Assembly: GCF_000426865.1 (NCBI RefSeq)
Contig: NZ_AUGE01000012.1
Span: 48,420 to 112,419, forward strand
DNA: 64,000 nucleotides
Reading direction: 5' to 3'
DNA from: Citrifermentans bremense R1
Lineage (GTDB): Bacteria; Desulfobacterota; Desulfuromonadia; Geobacterales; Geobacteraceae
The number at the start of each line of letters is the position of its first letter. Within the stretch, counting starts at the first letter, position 1. This document shows, in pieces, positions 45,122 to 54,485 of the stretch. The notes under the pieces are model-generated. The model saw nothing but the letters and a program-made list of their open reading frames with translations, did no database searches and was not told the DNA's origin. The position numbers and the translations under genes were made by a program.

Positions 45122-45258
45122 CCATTAGCCACGGAGAAAATCTGAGAAAACCAAAAAGGGACAGGCTACTTTATGAAAAGGTAGCCTGTCCCTTTTTTCT
45201 CGATGCTTCTGTTTTCCCAGTATTCCCGCTTCTCTCAGATGTTCTCCGTGGCTAGTGG
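45122..45258. repeat. Nested inverted repeat with an inner terminator
   Basis: Outer arms 45122-45149 and 45230-45258 are inverted copies with a few mismatches, containing AGCCACGGAGAA. The inner arms AAAAAGGGACAGGCTAC (about 45152-45168) and GTAGCCTGTCCCTTTTT (45181-45197) form a bidirectional terminator between the hydrolase gene and the convergent aminotransferase gene. The arms resemble the CACAGAGG-type repeats near 59.7 and 60.9 kb. Confidence 0.6.
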
Positions 45259-45267
45259 TTTCAGGCT

Positions 45268-46437
45268 TTAAGGTTTGAATTCCCTGAACCGCGCCACCGC
45301 CTCGGGTATGGTCTCCTCTCTGATGTTGCCAAAGGCGAGCCTCAGGTAACCCTCAAGCCCCGGCCCGAACACCTCCCCCGGCAGCAGCAGGATACCCGCT
45401 TCCTCCACCAGTCGCCTGGCGACCTCTCTCCCCGTGGCTCCCGTCAGCGGATGCCGCACCCAGCCGAAGAAGGGGCCGCTCGCCACCAGCATGAAGGCGT
45501 TGCCAGGCTTCTCGAACTCCGCGCGGAATACCTCGTGCCTTCTCTCCATCATGACCCGGTTCTCGGCGACCCATCCCGAAAGGTGCTCGAAGCCGTACTT
45601 CACCGCGTGCTGCGTTACGCGCGGCTGGCATACCGCCATGGTGTCCTGCGCCTTCAGCGCGTGGCTTATGAACTCCTCGGACGCTGCCAGCATCCCGGCG
45701 CGGTATCCGGTGAGCGCGAAGGTCTTGCCGAAGGAGGCGATATGGACGAAGTGGTCCCCCCAGTCCGGCTCTTGGAACAGGTCGTGGGGACGGACTCCCC
45801 CCGTGATGAAGCTGTTGTAGGTCTCGTCCAGCACCAGGGCGATGTCGCGGGAGACGGCGAGGCGGTGCAGTTCGCGCACAGTCTCGGGCGGTATCACGGC
45901 GCCGGTGGGGTTGCTGGGGGTGACCAGCAGGATGGCGCGGGTCTTCTCTGTGATCAGGGCAGCTATGGCGGCGACACTGGGGAGCCCGCCGCTTGCCTCT
46001 TCGAACGGGGCGTAGACGCAACGGATGCCGAGCACCCCGAGCGCCATAGGGTGGTCGAAGTAGGCAGGGAGTTGGACGATGACCTCGTCCCCGGCGCGGC
46101 AAAGGGTAACCATGGCGAGCCAGAACGCCTGGCTCGCGCCGATGGTGAGGATGAGCTGGGAGGGGTCGATGCAGGCGCCGTAGAGCTCGCGGTAACCGGC
46201 GCAGATCGCCTCCCGCACCTCGGGAAGCCCCTCGTCGATGCTGTAGCGCGAGGTGTGCGGGTCGAGCATCACTTCCGACAGGTGGTCGGTGAGCTCCCGC
46301 GGCGTGGGGTAGTCGGGTATGGCCTGGCAGAGATCGATGAGGGGAAGCCCGGCGGGGGCGCCGGCGAGCCAACTCTTCACCTCGGAGATGGGAGGCGGGT
46401 GCACGCCGGCGATCTGCGGCGAAACGGGGAAACGCAC
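45268..46437 (-). CDS. PLP-dependent class I aminotransferase
   Basis: 389 residues of fold-type I: YSIDEGLPEVREAI, LTIGASQAFWLAM, TPSNPTGAVIPPE, LVLDETYNSFI, and the PLP-binding lysine in SFGKTFALTGYRAG; the C-terminal arginine is in GYLRLAFGNI. Substrate unknown; it resembles AspC/AlaT-like enzymes. It starts three bases after pilT and may be translated with it, although an enzyme of amino-acid metabolism in a pilus-type operon is unexpected. Confidence 0.88.
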   Translation of the reverse strand: MRFPVSPQIAGVHPPPISEVKSWLAGAPAGLPLIDLCQAIPDYPTPRELTDHLSEVMLDPHTSRYSIDEGLPEVREAICAGYRELYGACIDPSQLILTIGASQAFWLAMVTLCRAGDEVIVQLPAYFDHPMALGVLGIRCVYAPFEEASGGLPSVAAIAALITEKTRAILLVTPSNPTGAVIPPETVRELHRLAVSRDIALVLDETYNSFITGGVRPHDLFQEPDWGDHFVHIASFGKTFALTGYRAGMLAASEEFISHALKAQDTMAVCQPRVTQHAVKYGFEHLSGWVAENRVMMERRHEVFRAEFEKPGNAFMLVASGPFFGWVRHPLTGATGREVARRLVEEAGILLLPGEVFGPGLEGYLRLAFGNIREETIPEAVARFREFKP

Positions 46438-46440
46438 CGG

Positions 46441-47514
46441 CTACTGCTCCGCCGGCTTGTTCGGGAGGTACTGCTCGAACTGCCTCTTGTCAGTGCAGCA
46501 GCGGTACGCCTCCTCGGGTGCGATTTTCTTGGTCTTCAACAGGTCGAGGATGTGCTGGTCCATGAGCTGCATCCCGTCCTTTCTGCCGGTCTGCATGATG
46601 GACGGGATCTGGAAGGTCTTACCTTCCCGGATCAGGTTCCCGATGGCGGCGTTCCAGACCATGATCTCCTGCGCGGCCGCCCTCCCCTTGCCGTCAGCGG
46701 TCTTCAACAGCTGCTGGCAGACCACCCCCTTGAGCGACTCGGAAAGGATGGCGCGCACCTGCTCCTGCCCGTCCTTGGGGAAGACGTCGATGATCCTGTC
46801 CACCGTCTTCGCGGCGGAACTGGTGTGCAGGGTGCCGAACACCAGGTGCCCGGTCTCCGCGGCGCTCATGGCCAGGGCGATGGTCTCGAGGTCGCGCATC
46901 TCGCCTACCAGGATCACGTCCGGGTCCTCCCTGAGGGCCGCCCTCAAGGCGCTGGCGAAGCTTTCCGAGTGCTCGCCTATCTGGCGCTGGTTGAAAAGGG
47001 ACATCTTGTTTTCGTGGATGAACTCCAGCGGGTCCTCCAGCGTCAGGATGTGCTCCCTGCGGGTAGAGTTGATCAGGTCGATCATCGCGGCGAGTGTGGT
47101 GGACTTGCCGCTCCCCGTGGGACCTGTGACCAGCACCAGCCCCTTCCTGAGCTTGGTCAGGTTGCGGATCCCTTCCGGAAGCCCCAGCTCGTCGGCGGAA
47201 AGTATCTTGCTCGGAATGATGCGGAACACCGCCGCGATCCCCCGGTGCTGCATCATGTAGTTGCCGCGGAAGCGCGCCAGGCCCGGAACCGAATAGGCGA
47301 AGTCGAGGTCGTGCTTCTCCTCGAAGGTCTCGCGCTGCTTCGGGGTCAGGATCTCGTAAAGGAGCGCCTTCAGCTCCTCGTGCGCAAGCGACTTGAAGTT
47401 CTGCCGCTCCATCTCGCCGCGCAAACGGAAGATAGGCTGGGACCCGGCGGAAAGGTGCAGGTCGGAGGCCCCGGCCTCGTGCAACAGCTTGAACAGTGCG
47501 TCTATCCTTGCCAT
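46441..47514 (-). CDS. pilT: PilT-family retraction ATPase
   Basis: 357 residues of the GspE/PilT ATPases with all motifs: Walker A GPTGSGKSTT, Asp box EDPLEF, Walker B ILVGEMRDLETI, His box GTLHTSSAAKT. The N-terminal domain (IDALFKLLHEAGASDLHLSA) is of PilT type. PilT powers type IV pilus retraction and twitching motility. It begins 12 bases after the degenerate PilB-like gene. No pilin or assembly gene is in the window, so this is probably one of several PilT paralogues. Confidence 0.9.
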   Translation of the reverse strand: MARIDALFKLLHEAGASDLHLSAGSQPIFRLRGEMERQNFKSLAHEELKALLYEILTPKQRETFEEKHDLDFAYSVPGLARFRGNYMMQHRGIAAVFRIIPSKILSADELGLPEGIRNLTKLRKGLVLVTGPTGSGKSTTLAAMIDLINSTRREHILTLEDPLEFIHENKMSLFNQRQIGEHSESFASALRAALREDPDVILVGEMRDLETIALAMSAAETGHLVFGTLHTSSAAKTVDRIIDVFPKDGQEQVRAILSESLKGVVCQQLLKTADGKGRAAAQEIMVWNAAIGNLIREGKTFQIPSIMQTGRKDGMQLMDQHILDLLKTKKIAPEEAYRCCTDKRQFEQYLPNKPAEQ

Positions 47515-47526
47515 GTCTCTTCTCCG

Positions 47527-49185
47527 TTACAGTAGTATGGAAGCGACGTACTCGCCCGGGGATATTTCTCCCCGCTCCAGAAGCTCGGCCCCTTCTTCGC
47601 CGATGCCCCGGTAGCCGTTGTCTTTGAGGTGGCGGATGATCTCGTCGGAATCGCGGATCACCTCGAACGCCTCCAGGAGCCCCTGGTCGAACCGGATCAC
47701 GTCCAGGAGGTACTTCTTGCCGCTATAGCCTGTCTGGTCGCAGGAGGGGCAGCCGGTCGGGCGGAAGTACTCGGGCGCCGTCGCCTTAAGCCGCAAGGCC
47801 GCCAGCTCGTCCGCGGCAGGCGTGTATTGCTTCTTGCACTCCGGGCAAAGGAGCAGCACGCACTTCAAGGAAACCACCCCCTTCAGGTGGGTCGGTATCA
47901 GGAAGTTCTTCTGGGAGAGGTACAGGAGCTGCTTCAACGCCGCCCCCTTGTTCCCCTGGGACATCCCCGCCACCACCAGCTTCCCCCGCATCACCGCCTT
48001 GCTCGCCGCTATGAAGGAGGCAAGTTCCGTGACGTCCTCGATGACCAGCGTGTCCGGATCATGCTCCAGGGCCGCCGACACCACCTTTGCGGTATTGTCC
48101 GCGCCGCATCTCCCCGCCGGCAGCCGCGGCCAGCGGTCCCTGCCGCGCCCAAGCCTTTCCCCCACCAAAATGACGGTGCGGTCGGCGTGATCGCAGGCGT
48201 CCAGGAACAGGTCGATGAGCCGGCTCCGCTCTTCCGGGTCTCGCCCGGTGAAGAGGATGAGCCCCTCCTTTTCCGAGCGGAGCGCCTTTAAGTCCGCGCG
48301 TTTCCCGGCGGAGACACCGAGATCGTCCAGCTCGGATATTTTCGGCGCGCCGACGTGCAGCTTCAAGGTGAGGTAATCCCCTCCGTTGCCGGGCATCACC
48401 AGGGTCTGGAACGGGATCCTTTTCCCCTGCCAGATGAAGGTCAAGACGCCGCTGGAGGGATTTTCCTCGGCGCCGTCGATGCCTGAGAGGCGGCGGATGC
48501 GCTCGGTGAGCCGCCCGTAGTGGGTCGCGCAGAGCTTGCCTAACTCGGACGTCCTCCCTTCGCCGCGCGCCAGCACCCGCACCTGGTCCCCCAGCGGCTG
48601 GAGCGCTACCGAGGCGAACTTCTTCTGGACTACGCGCAAGAGAAGGTGGTTCAAGAGCATGGCGCCGGAGAGGTCGGCGTTGATGGCGGAGAGGACCTTG
48701 GCGGTGAAGTGCCCGGAGCTGAACCCCAGTTCCGGGAGGTTCTGGTCCGGGCCGTACATGGCGTCGTGCATCTCGCGGATCTCGCGGATGAGCCCCACCG
48801 AGATGCTGATCTGGCAGCCGGTCACCCGGGTGATCTCCTCGACCGCCTCCTTGTTCAGGGGGTCCGCCATGGCGATGGAGAGTTCGCTGCCGGAGAGGAA
48901 GATGGGGCAGAGGCTGTAGCGCCGGGCCAGTTGTCCCGGGACCTTCGCCACCGCGGCAGGATCGATGTTTTCCTTCTTGAGCCGCACGTAGGGGATGTTC
49001 AACTGGTTGGCGAGCGCCCAGTCGATATCCTCCTGGGCCACCACCCCCAGGCGTACCAGCGCCTCGCCGACCCGGCACCCCGAGACCTTCTGCGCTTCGA
49101 GCGCCGCGCTCAGTTCCTGCTCCGTGATGATCTGCGATTTGAAAAGGATCTCGCCGATGGATCCTTCTTTGACAAGCCCGTTCAT
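47527..49185 (-). CDS. PilB/GspE-like protein without ATPase motifs
   Basis: 552 residues. The N-terminal GspE domain (IGEILFKSQIITEQELSAAL, VGEALVRLGVVAQEDIDWAL, YSLCPIFLSGSELSIAMADP) is well kept, and so is the zinc motif CPEC near 450 with a later CPSC. At the Walker A position the sequence reads LFTGRDPEERSRLI, with neither GKT nor GKS. Walker B reads TLVIEDVTELASF instead of GEIRD. So it cannot be expected to hydrolyse ATP. It may be a structural or regulatory partner of the intact PilT encoded next. GGAGGT precedes the ATG. Confidence 0.82.
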   Translation of the reverse strand: MNGLVKEGSIGEILFKSQIITEQELSAALEAQKVSGCRVGEALVRLGVVAQEDIDWALANQLNIPYVRLKKENIDPAAVAKVPGQLARRYSLCPIFLSGSELSIAMADPLNKEAVEEITRVTGCQISISVGLIREIREMHDAMYGPDQNLPELGFSSGHFTAKVLSAINADLSGAMLLNHLLLRVVQKKFASVALQPLGDQVRVLARGEGRTSELGKLCATHYGRLTERIRRLSGIDGAEENPSSGVLTFIWQGKRIPFQTLVMPGNGGDYLTLKLHVGAPKISELDDLGVSAGKRADLKALRSEKEGLILFTGRDPEERSRLIDLFLDACDHADRTVILVGERLGRGRDRWPRLPAGRCGADNTAKVVSAALEHDPDTLVIEDVTELASFIAASKAVMRGKLVVAGMSQGNKGAALKQLLYLSQKNFLIPTHLKGVVSLKCVLLLCPECKKQYTPAADELAALRLKATAPEYFRPTGCPSCDQTGYSGKKYLLDVIRFDQGLLEAFEVIRDSDEIIRHLKDNGYRGIGEEGAELLERGEISPGEYVASILL

Positions 49186-49248
49186 TGCCTACCTCCAGAT
49201 GCTGCAGATGGCGGTGCCTGGGAAATGTACCTGAAAACACTTTCTAAA

Positions 49249-49727
49249 ACAATTGACAATTGACAATGGACAATGACAAGCCGAAAAGCAATTGACGATT
49301 GACAATTGACGATTGACAATGGCATGCTGCGAAAGCTCGATAGCGGCGGTTGCCAATGTACAATGGCAGTCACAAGCTCGGAGTACACTTTGAAAAAGCG
49401 GAACTGAACGCCGACCCTCTTCCCCCTCGAATTTCCAGCCGCGTTGACAGTAACTGCACGATTTAAAACCCAATTGACAATTGACAATGCAGGCTGCGAA
49501 GTCCGCCGCCGTTTTTGCCACTGTCTGGACTGTTGTCTAATTGCTTCATCTCCAGCCGCGTTGTCAGTACTGGATAATTTAATCGCCGTCGTCCGCGACT
49601 CGGCCTAACCCGTTGTCAATCGTCAATTGTCAATTGTCAATTGATTCACCGTTTCTTCGCCGCCGCCGCTTCAGCGGGTCGGCCTAACATCGTTGTCAAT
49701 CATCAATCGTCAATTGTCAATTGATTT
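49249..49727. repeat. Field of ATTGACA/TGTCAAT heptanucleotide repeats
   Basis: Blocks of tandem heptamers: ATTGACA type at about 49249-49279, 49288-49322 and 49470-49489, and the reverse complement TGTCAAT type at about 49613-49646 and 49693-49727. Left and right blocks are thus inverted to each other. Two longer direct repeats also occur: TCCAGCCGCGTTG-TCAGTA type at 49434 and 49551, and CGGCCTAAC followed by the heptamers at about 49600 and 49680. No gene lies in the 49186-49739 interval. Confidence 0.75.
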
Positions 49728-49739
49728 TCAGGAGTTTAC

Positions 49740-50744
49740 ATGCAGAGAAAAGCCATAGCCCTTCTGTCGGGCGGACTCGATTCCACCCTCGCGGTCAAGG
49801 TCCTCCTGGACCAGGGGATCGCCGTCGAGGCACTCAACTTCACCTCCCCTTTTTGCACCTGCACCGGAAAGAACGCCGGCTGCAAGTCGGAGGCGGTCCG
49901 CGTGGCGGAAGATTTCAAGATCCCCATCAAGGTGATGCACAAGGGGGCGGACTACCTCGAGGTGGTCAGAAACCCCAAGCACGGCCACGGCAAGGGGATG
50001 AACCCCTGCATCGACTGCCGCATCTTCCTCTTGAAAAAGGCCAAGGAGTACATGCTCGAGTCCGGCGCCGATTTCGTCTTCACCGGAGAGGTCCTGGGAC
50101 AGCGCCCCATGAGCCAGCGCCGCGACACCCTGCGCATCATCGAGAAGGAGAGCGGCCTCGAAGGGCTCCTTTTGCGCCCCCTCTCGGCTAAGCACTTCCA
50201 GCCCACCATCCCGGAGCAGGAAGGGTGGGTCGACCGCGAGAAGCTCCTCTCCATCCAGGGGAGGTCCAGGAAGGAACAGTTCGAGCTCGCGGCCGAGTTG
50301 GACGTGAAGAACTACCCCTGTCCCGCCGGCGGCTGCCTTTTGACCGAACTCTCCTTCGTCGGCAAGATTCGCGACGTCTTCGACCACTCCGACGAACTGA
50401 ACATGAGGGATTTCCGGCTCCTCAAGCTCGGGCGGCATTTCCGGATCGGGCCCCGGACCAAGGTGATCCTCGGCCGCAACGAGGGAGAGAACGAACTCCT
50501 GGAGCGGGCCGTCCAGCCCGGCGAGGCAACCCTGCGCTGGCTCGAGGGGAAGAGTCCGCTTGCCGCGGTCATGGGGGAAACTACCGATCACCTTTTGGAA
50601 AAGGCGGGGCAGATACTTTTGCGCTACACCAAGGCGGAACCCGGTTGCGCTGCCACCCTGGGCGTTTTGCGCGACGGCGGCGAAACGGAGCTGAAGACGG
50701 TGAACGCTCTCGACGAGGCGGCCGTGGAGGCGCTCAGGCGCTAG
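49740..50744 (+). CDS. PP-loop ATPase of the tRNA-thiolation type
   Basis: 334 residues starting with the PP-loop LLSGGLDSTLAVKVL. Three cysteine groups follow: FCTCTGKNAGC, NPCIDCRIF and YPCPAGGC. The N-terminal domain is like MnmA/ThiI (tRNA thiouridine synthesis), and the last 110 residues could be an RNA-binding (NFACT-R-like) domain; these are family-level inferences. It would adenylate a base in tRNA for sulfur transfer. Start ATG has AGGAG. Which uridine is modified is not known. Confidence 0.78.
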   Translation: MQRKAIALLSGGLDSTLAVKVLLDQGIAVEALNFTSPFCTCTGKNAGCKSEAVRVAEDFKIPIKVMHKGADYLEVVRNPKHGHGKGMNPCIDCRIFLLKKAKEYMLESGADFVFTGEVLGQRPMSQRRDTLRIIEKESGLEGLLLRPLSAKHFQPTIPEQEGWVDREKLLSIQGRSRKEQFELAAELDVKNYPCPAGGCLLTELSFVGKIRDVFDHSDELNMRDFRLLKLGRHFRIGPRTKVILGRNEGENELLERAVQPGEATLRWLEGKSPLAAVMGETTDHLLEKAGQILLRYTKAEPGCAATLGVLRDGGETELKTVNALDEAAVEALRR

Positions 50745-50772
50745 CCACCGCCCCGCAGGCGCCTCTGCGCGG

Positions 50773-53187
50773 CTAGCCTCCTACGTAGAAGCGGTAGACG
50801 TTCTTGCCGTCCTGCTTGGCCTGGTACATGGCGTAGTCCGCGTAGCGCACCATCCCGTCCAGATCGGCGTCGCAGTCGGGATAGACGCAGATCCCGATGC
50901 TCACCCCCACCTGTGCGCTTTCCCCTTCCACCAGGAAGGGGAGGGCGAACGACTCCAACACCCTCTCGGCCACCAGGGACGCGTCCCTTTGGTCCGCCAT
51001 CTTGGTGAGGATGATGGTGAATTCGTCTCCCCCCATCCGGGCCACCATGTCGCAGGCCCGCACGCATTCCCTGAGGCGGTATCCAGCCTCCACCAGCACC
51101 GCGTCCCCAGCCGCATGCCCCAGCCGGTCGTTCACCTGCTTGAAGCTGTCCAGATCCAGGAACATGAGCGCCAGCGGATGCTTGTAGCGCTTGGCCTCGG
51201 ATACCGCATGGCGCAGCCGGTCGAAGAAAAGCACCCGGTTGGGGAGCGAGGTCAGCGAGTCGTAGTGGGCCAGGGTCTCCAGCCTCGCCTTGGCGAGCTT
51301 GCGCTCCGTTATGTCCCTGAAGATCACCTGCAGCGCGTTTTCCCCGCGGAAAACGAACGGCCCCACCCCCAGCTCCACCTCCATGGCGGTCCGGTCGTGG
51401 CGCAACAGCCGCTCCTCTATCCAGGGGGCGGTGGTGCCGGTTTCCTCGGCGCAGGCTGCCTGCTCCAGGAACTGCTGCTCCGAATCCCGCTGGATGAATT
51501 CGCGCATCTCCTTCCCCAACAGCTCGTCGCTTGAGCGGTACCCCAGCATCTCGCAACCCGCCGGGTTGACGAAGACGAAGCGGCGCCCGACCAGGATGGC
51601 GATCCCGTCCAGCGAAAGCTCCACCAGGCGCCGGAACCGCTCCTCGCTCTCCCCTATGGCCGCCACCATCCCCCTCAACTGCTCCTCGTTGTTGGCCCGA
51701 AGCGTCATGTCCTGCATGGTCTGGATGGCGGCGATCAACCTCCCCTCGGCGTCCCGGATGGGAGCCGCCTCGAAGGCCAGGTATCTCTGCTTACCTTTGA
51801 GCCGGTACCACCCCTCCGCCCGCAGCCCTTCGGGGATGAGCGGGGAATCCGCGTAGCAGGAATAGAGATCCGCCATCTCGTACAGTGTTCCCGCCACCAC
51901 GATGTCGGCCAGAACGCGGCGCGGCTCGTCGTAGAAGGCGCGCCAAGGATCGGCAAGCCCCAGCTGCGCCCCTGCGGCGACGCCGGTCAGCTCCTCCATG
52001 GCGCTGTTCCAGATGATCACCCGATGCTCGGCGTCGATGACGAAGCAGGGGACCGCCGAGTGCTGCAAGAGCTGCACGGCAAAACCCTTCTCGCTTTCCA
52101 GCGACCGCTTGTTGATCACCAGTTCCTGCATCATGGCGTTGAAGGCCTGGGCCAGGTCGCCGATTTCGTCGTTGTTACTCACCGGTACCGGGAGGTACTT
52201 GGCGGCATCCCCCCCTATCTCGCGCACCCGCCCGGCGAAGAGTTGCAAGGGCGCGGTGAGGCGGCCGACGAAGAGCCAAACGATGATCAGGGCCAAAGGA
52301 AGCAGCAAAGCGAGGCTACAGATCGCCAGTTTCTGCGCGCGGTAGATCGGTGCGTACGCCTCGGAGAGGGGGCGTTCCGCCGCCAGTATCCAGCCGCGCG
52401 TGGGAAGCCTCTTGAAGGAATAGATCGACGGCGACCCGGCGGGGTTATCCATCTCGCCGCTCCCCTGGTAGCCGTCGATAGCACGGTCCAAAAGCTGCCG
52501 CTTTCCCTTCGCCAGCATCGGCTTGCCGACCTGGTCATGATTGCGGTGCGCGACTATCTGCCTTTGCCGGTTGAAGAGGAAGAACTCCCTGCCGTCCTGG
52601 AGGTTCAGGTGCGCCACGCGGCTCAGGAAGTTTTCTTCCATAAGATCCACGCGTCCTCCCAGGACTCCGATGATCCTTCCCCCCGCCCCCAGCACCGGGA
52701 CGGTGAACATCACCACCTGGTGCCCGCGCCTTCGCTGCGAAGGGAAAGGTTCGGAAATCAGCGCCTTCCCGGATCTGAACGTGGCGGCCAAAAAATCGAG
52801 CTTGGAAAAATTGTCGCCTATGTTGGGGCTCTGCCCCGGAGAGAAGGCGACGAGCCTTCCGTCGGCGCTGAAGAAAGCAGTGCCGTCGCTGAACACCTGG
52901 TGCAGGTCGAGGCGTTGATCGAGGAAACTCTGCAGGGCCGCGGCATCTCTCCCCGTGGCCGGCGGGATGCTCATCGCCACCGCGACCAGCTCGCGCTGCG
53001 CCGCCAGGATCTTTTCATCGAGCTCGCCCGCCATGGCGCTCACCACCGCGAACTGCCGGGCGGCGACGGTCTCCTTGAACTCCCGCATGAAAAACAGCAG
53101 TCCCAGACCGGCAACGCACGAGCTCACCGTACCAATCAGCAGGAAGACGACCAAGCTCATCTTTATTTTCAGGCTGCACCTGGACAT
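50773..53187 (-). CDS. Membrane sensor diguanylate cyclase (dCACHE-HAMP-PAS-PAS-GGDEF)
   Basis: 804 residues. A helix at about 10-33, a periplasmic dCACHE-like domain up to about 280, a second helix, HAMP (about 310-360), PAS with a following insert (about 370-490) and a second PAS (about 510-620, REQLRGMVAAIGESEERFRRL region), then a GGDEF domain with intact MGGDEFTII. No EAL domain, so it makes c-di-GMP. It follows the HD-GYP response regulator gene by 18 bases on the same strand, so a maker and a breaker of c-di-GMP are co-expressed. Confidence 0.9.
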   Translation of the reverse strand: MSRCSLKIKMSLVVFLLIGTVSSCVAGLGLLFFMREFKETVAARQFAVVSAMAGELDEKILAAQRELVAVAMSIPPATGRDAAALQSFLDQRLDLHQVFSDGTAFFSADGRLVAFSPGQSPNIGDNFSKLDFLAATFRSGKALISEPFPSQRRRGHQVVMFTVPVLGAGGRIIGVLGGRVDLMEENFLSRVAHLNLQDGREFFLFNRQRQIVAHRNHDQVGKPMLAKGKRQLLDRAIDGYQGSGEMDNPAGSPSIYSFKRLPTRGWILAAERPLSEAYAPIYRAQKLAICSLALLLPLALIIVWLFVGRLTAPLQLFAGRVREIGGDAAKYLPVPVSNNDEIGDLAQAFNAMMQELVINKRSLESEKGFAVQLLQHSAVPCFVIDAEHRVIIWNSAMEELTGVAAGAQLGLADPWRAFYDEPRRVLADIVVAGTLYEMADLYSCYADSPLIPEGLRAEGWYRLKGKQRYLAFEAAPIRDAEGRLIAAIQTMQDMTLRANNEEQLRGMVAAIGESEERFRRLVELSLDGIAILVGRRFVFVNPAGCEMLGYRSSDELLGKEMREFIQRDSEQQFLEQAACAEETGTTAPWIEERLLRHDRTAMEVELGVGPFVFRGENALQVIFRDITERKLAKARLETLAHYDSLTSLPNRVLFFDRLRHAVSEAKRYKHPLALMFLDLDSFKQVNDRLGHAAGDAVLVEAGYRLRECVRACDMVARMGGDEFTIILTKMADQRDASLVAERVLESFALPFLVEGESAQVGVSIGICVYPDCDADLDGMVRYADYAMYQAKQDGKNVYRFYVGG

Positions 53188-53205
53188 GTTTCGTCTGGTT
53201 CCCCG

Positions 53206-54279
53206 CTAATCGCTATGGTTCTCGTAGATGGCCTCGAAGTCGTGTGCCGCCGTGACGAAGGCGCGCAGTATCTCCGGGTCGAAATGCTCCGGCATGGTTC
53301 TGCCGTCCCCTTCGGTGATGATGCGGACCGTCTTTCCGTGTTCGAAGGGGGGCTTGTACACGCGCTTGCTTCTGAGGGCGTCGTACTGGTCCACCAGCAT
53401 GACGATGCGACCCTCCACGGGGATCTTTGCACCGGCGAGGCCGTTGGGGTAGCCGCTGCCGTCCCAGCGCTCGTGGTGGGTAAGGGCGATGGAGGCCGCC
53501 ATCTGCAGCACCATGTGAGTCGAGCCGGCGAGTATCCTGCCGCCGATCTCGGTATGGCTCTTCATGACGCCGAATTCCTCACCGTTGAGCGGCCCCGCCT
53601 TCAAAAGTATCGCGTCGGGTATGCCGATCTTGCCGACGTCGTGCATCGGCGCAGCCATGCCGATCCCCTCAACGAAATCCGCGGGCATCTGCAGCTGCTC
53701 GGCAAGCCTCTTGGCGTAGAGGCCGATGCGCGAGATGTGCCTGCCGGTGTCCTCGTCCCTGAGTTCGGCCGCCGCTGTCAGCCTCTCGATGGTCTCGCGG
53801 CTCATGCTCCGCATCTGCACCAGCGCCGCGCCCAGCTCGCGGGTCCGGTCCTGTACCTTTTGTTCCAGCTCCGCCTTGTAATTTTTCTCCATCAGAACCA
53901 GGCGCTGATAGTTGATCCCCTTCTCCACGGCGTAGATCAGGTATGGAGTCTTGAAAGGCTTGATGATGAAGTCGAAGGCGCCTTTCTTGATGGCGGAAAC
54001 GGCCATCTCCAGCTCGGCATAGGCCGTCATCAGGATGACCGGGATGTCGCGGTCGAAGTCGTGGATCTGCTCCAGGAGTTCGATGCCCGACATCTGCGGC
54101 ATGTTGACGTCAGTGAGCACCACGTCCGGCGGCGACCGGCGCAGCAGCTGCAGCGCCTCGTGCCCGTTGGAAAACGAGGTGACCTCGAATCCGCTTACCG
54201 AAAGGAGCAGTGCCACGCTCTCCAGCACGTAGGGATCGTCGTCCACCAGGATGACCCGCCCCGATTTTACATTTTCCAT
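53206..54279 (-). CDS. Response regulator with HD-GYP phosphodiesterase domain
   Basis: 357 residues. REC domain (about 8-125): DDD at the acidic pocket, phosphoacceptor Asp in [10 protein letters not shown], and KPF. A coiled coil (about 130-170) leads to an HD-GYP domain with [20 protein letters not shown] and [11 protein letters not shown], all catalytic residues kept. It should hydrolyse c-di-GMP to GMP when phosphorylated. GGGAG precedes the ATG. Partner kinase not in the window. Confidence 0.93.
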   Translation of the reverse strand: MENVKSGRVILVDDDPYVLESVALLLSVSGFEVTSFSNGHEALQLLRRSPPDVVLTDVNMPQMSGIELLEQIHDFDRDIPVILMTAYAELEMAVSAIKKGAFDFIIKPFKTPYLIYAVEKGINYQRLVLMEKNYKAELEQKVQDRTRELGAALVQMRSMSRETIERLTAAAELRDEDTGRHISRIGLYAKRLAEQLQMPADFVEGIGMAAPMHDVGKIGIPDAILLKAGPLNGEEFGVMKSHTEIGGRILAGSTHMVLQMAASIALTHHERWDGSGYPNGLAGAKIPVEGRIVMLVDQYDALRSKRVYKPPFEHGKTVRIITEGDGRTMPEHFDPEILRAFVTAAHDFEAIYENHSD

Positions 54280-54370
54280 TGTATTTCTCCCCAGCTAGCC
54301 ACCTGATGTCCGGTGCTTTTTCCTGTTTCGGCATTTCTAATGGGAACTTGAGGAAGAGATTGCTAAGGGT

Positions 54371-54394
54371 GTTCCCAAGCTGGAGCTTGGGAAC
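54371..54394. repeat. 24-base inverted repeat
   Basis: GTTCCCAAGCT, GG, AGCTTGGGAAC: perfect arms of 11 bases. It resembles a dispersed intergenic palindrome. Just downstream (54428-54455) a C-run and G-run pair, a second GC-rich palindrome. Confidence 0.6.
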
Positions 54395-54485
54395 GAGAGA
54401 GAAAATACCGGGTGAAGCCGCTCTTGGTCCCCCCTCCCGTCAAGGGAGGGGGGGACAGGAGGGATTTACTCCTGCCATGCGACCG

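Noticed and set aside
47527..49185. PilB-like gene as a pseudogene
   Set aside because: The frame is intact over 552 codons with a good ribosome site and a conserved N-terminal domain, so it is an expressed protein with lost motifs, not a broken gene.
49249..49727. Repeat field as a CRISPR array
   Set aside because: The units are 7 bases long without unique spacers of regular size and there are no cas genes; it is simple repeat sequence.
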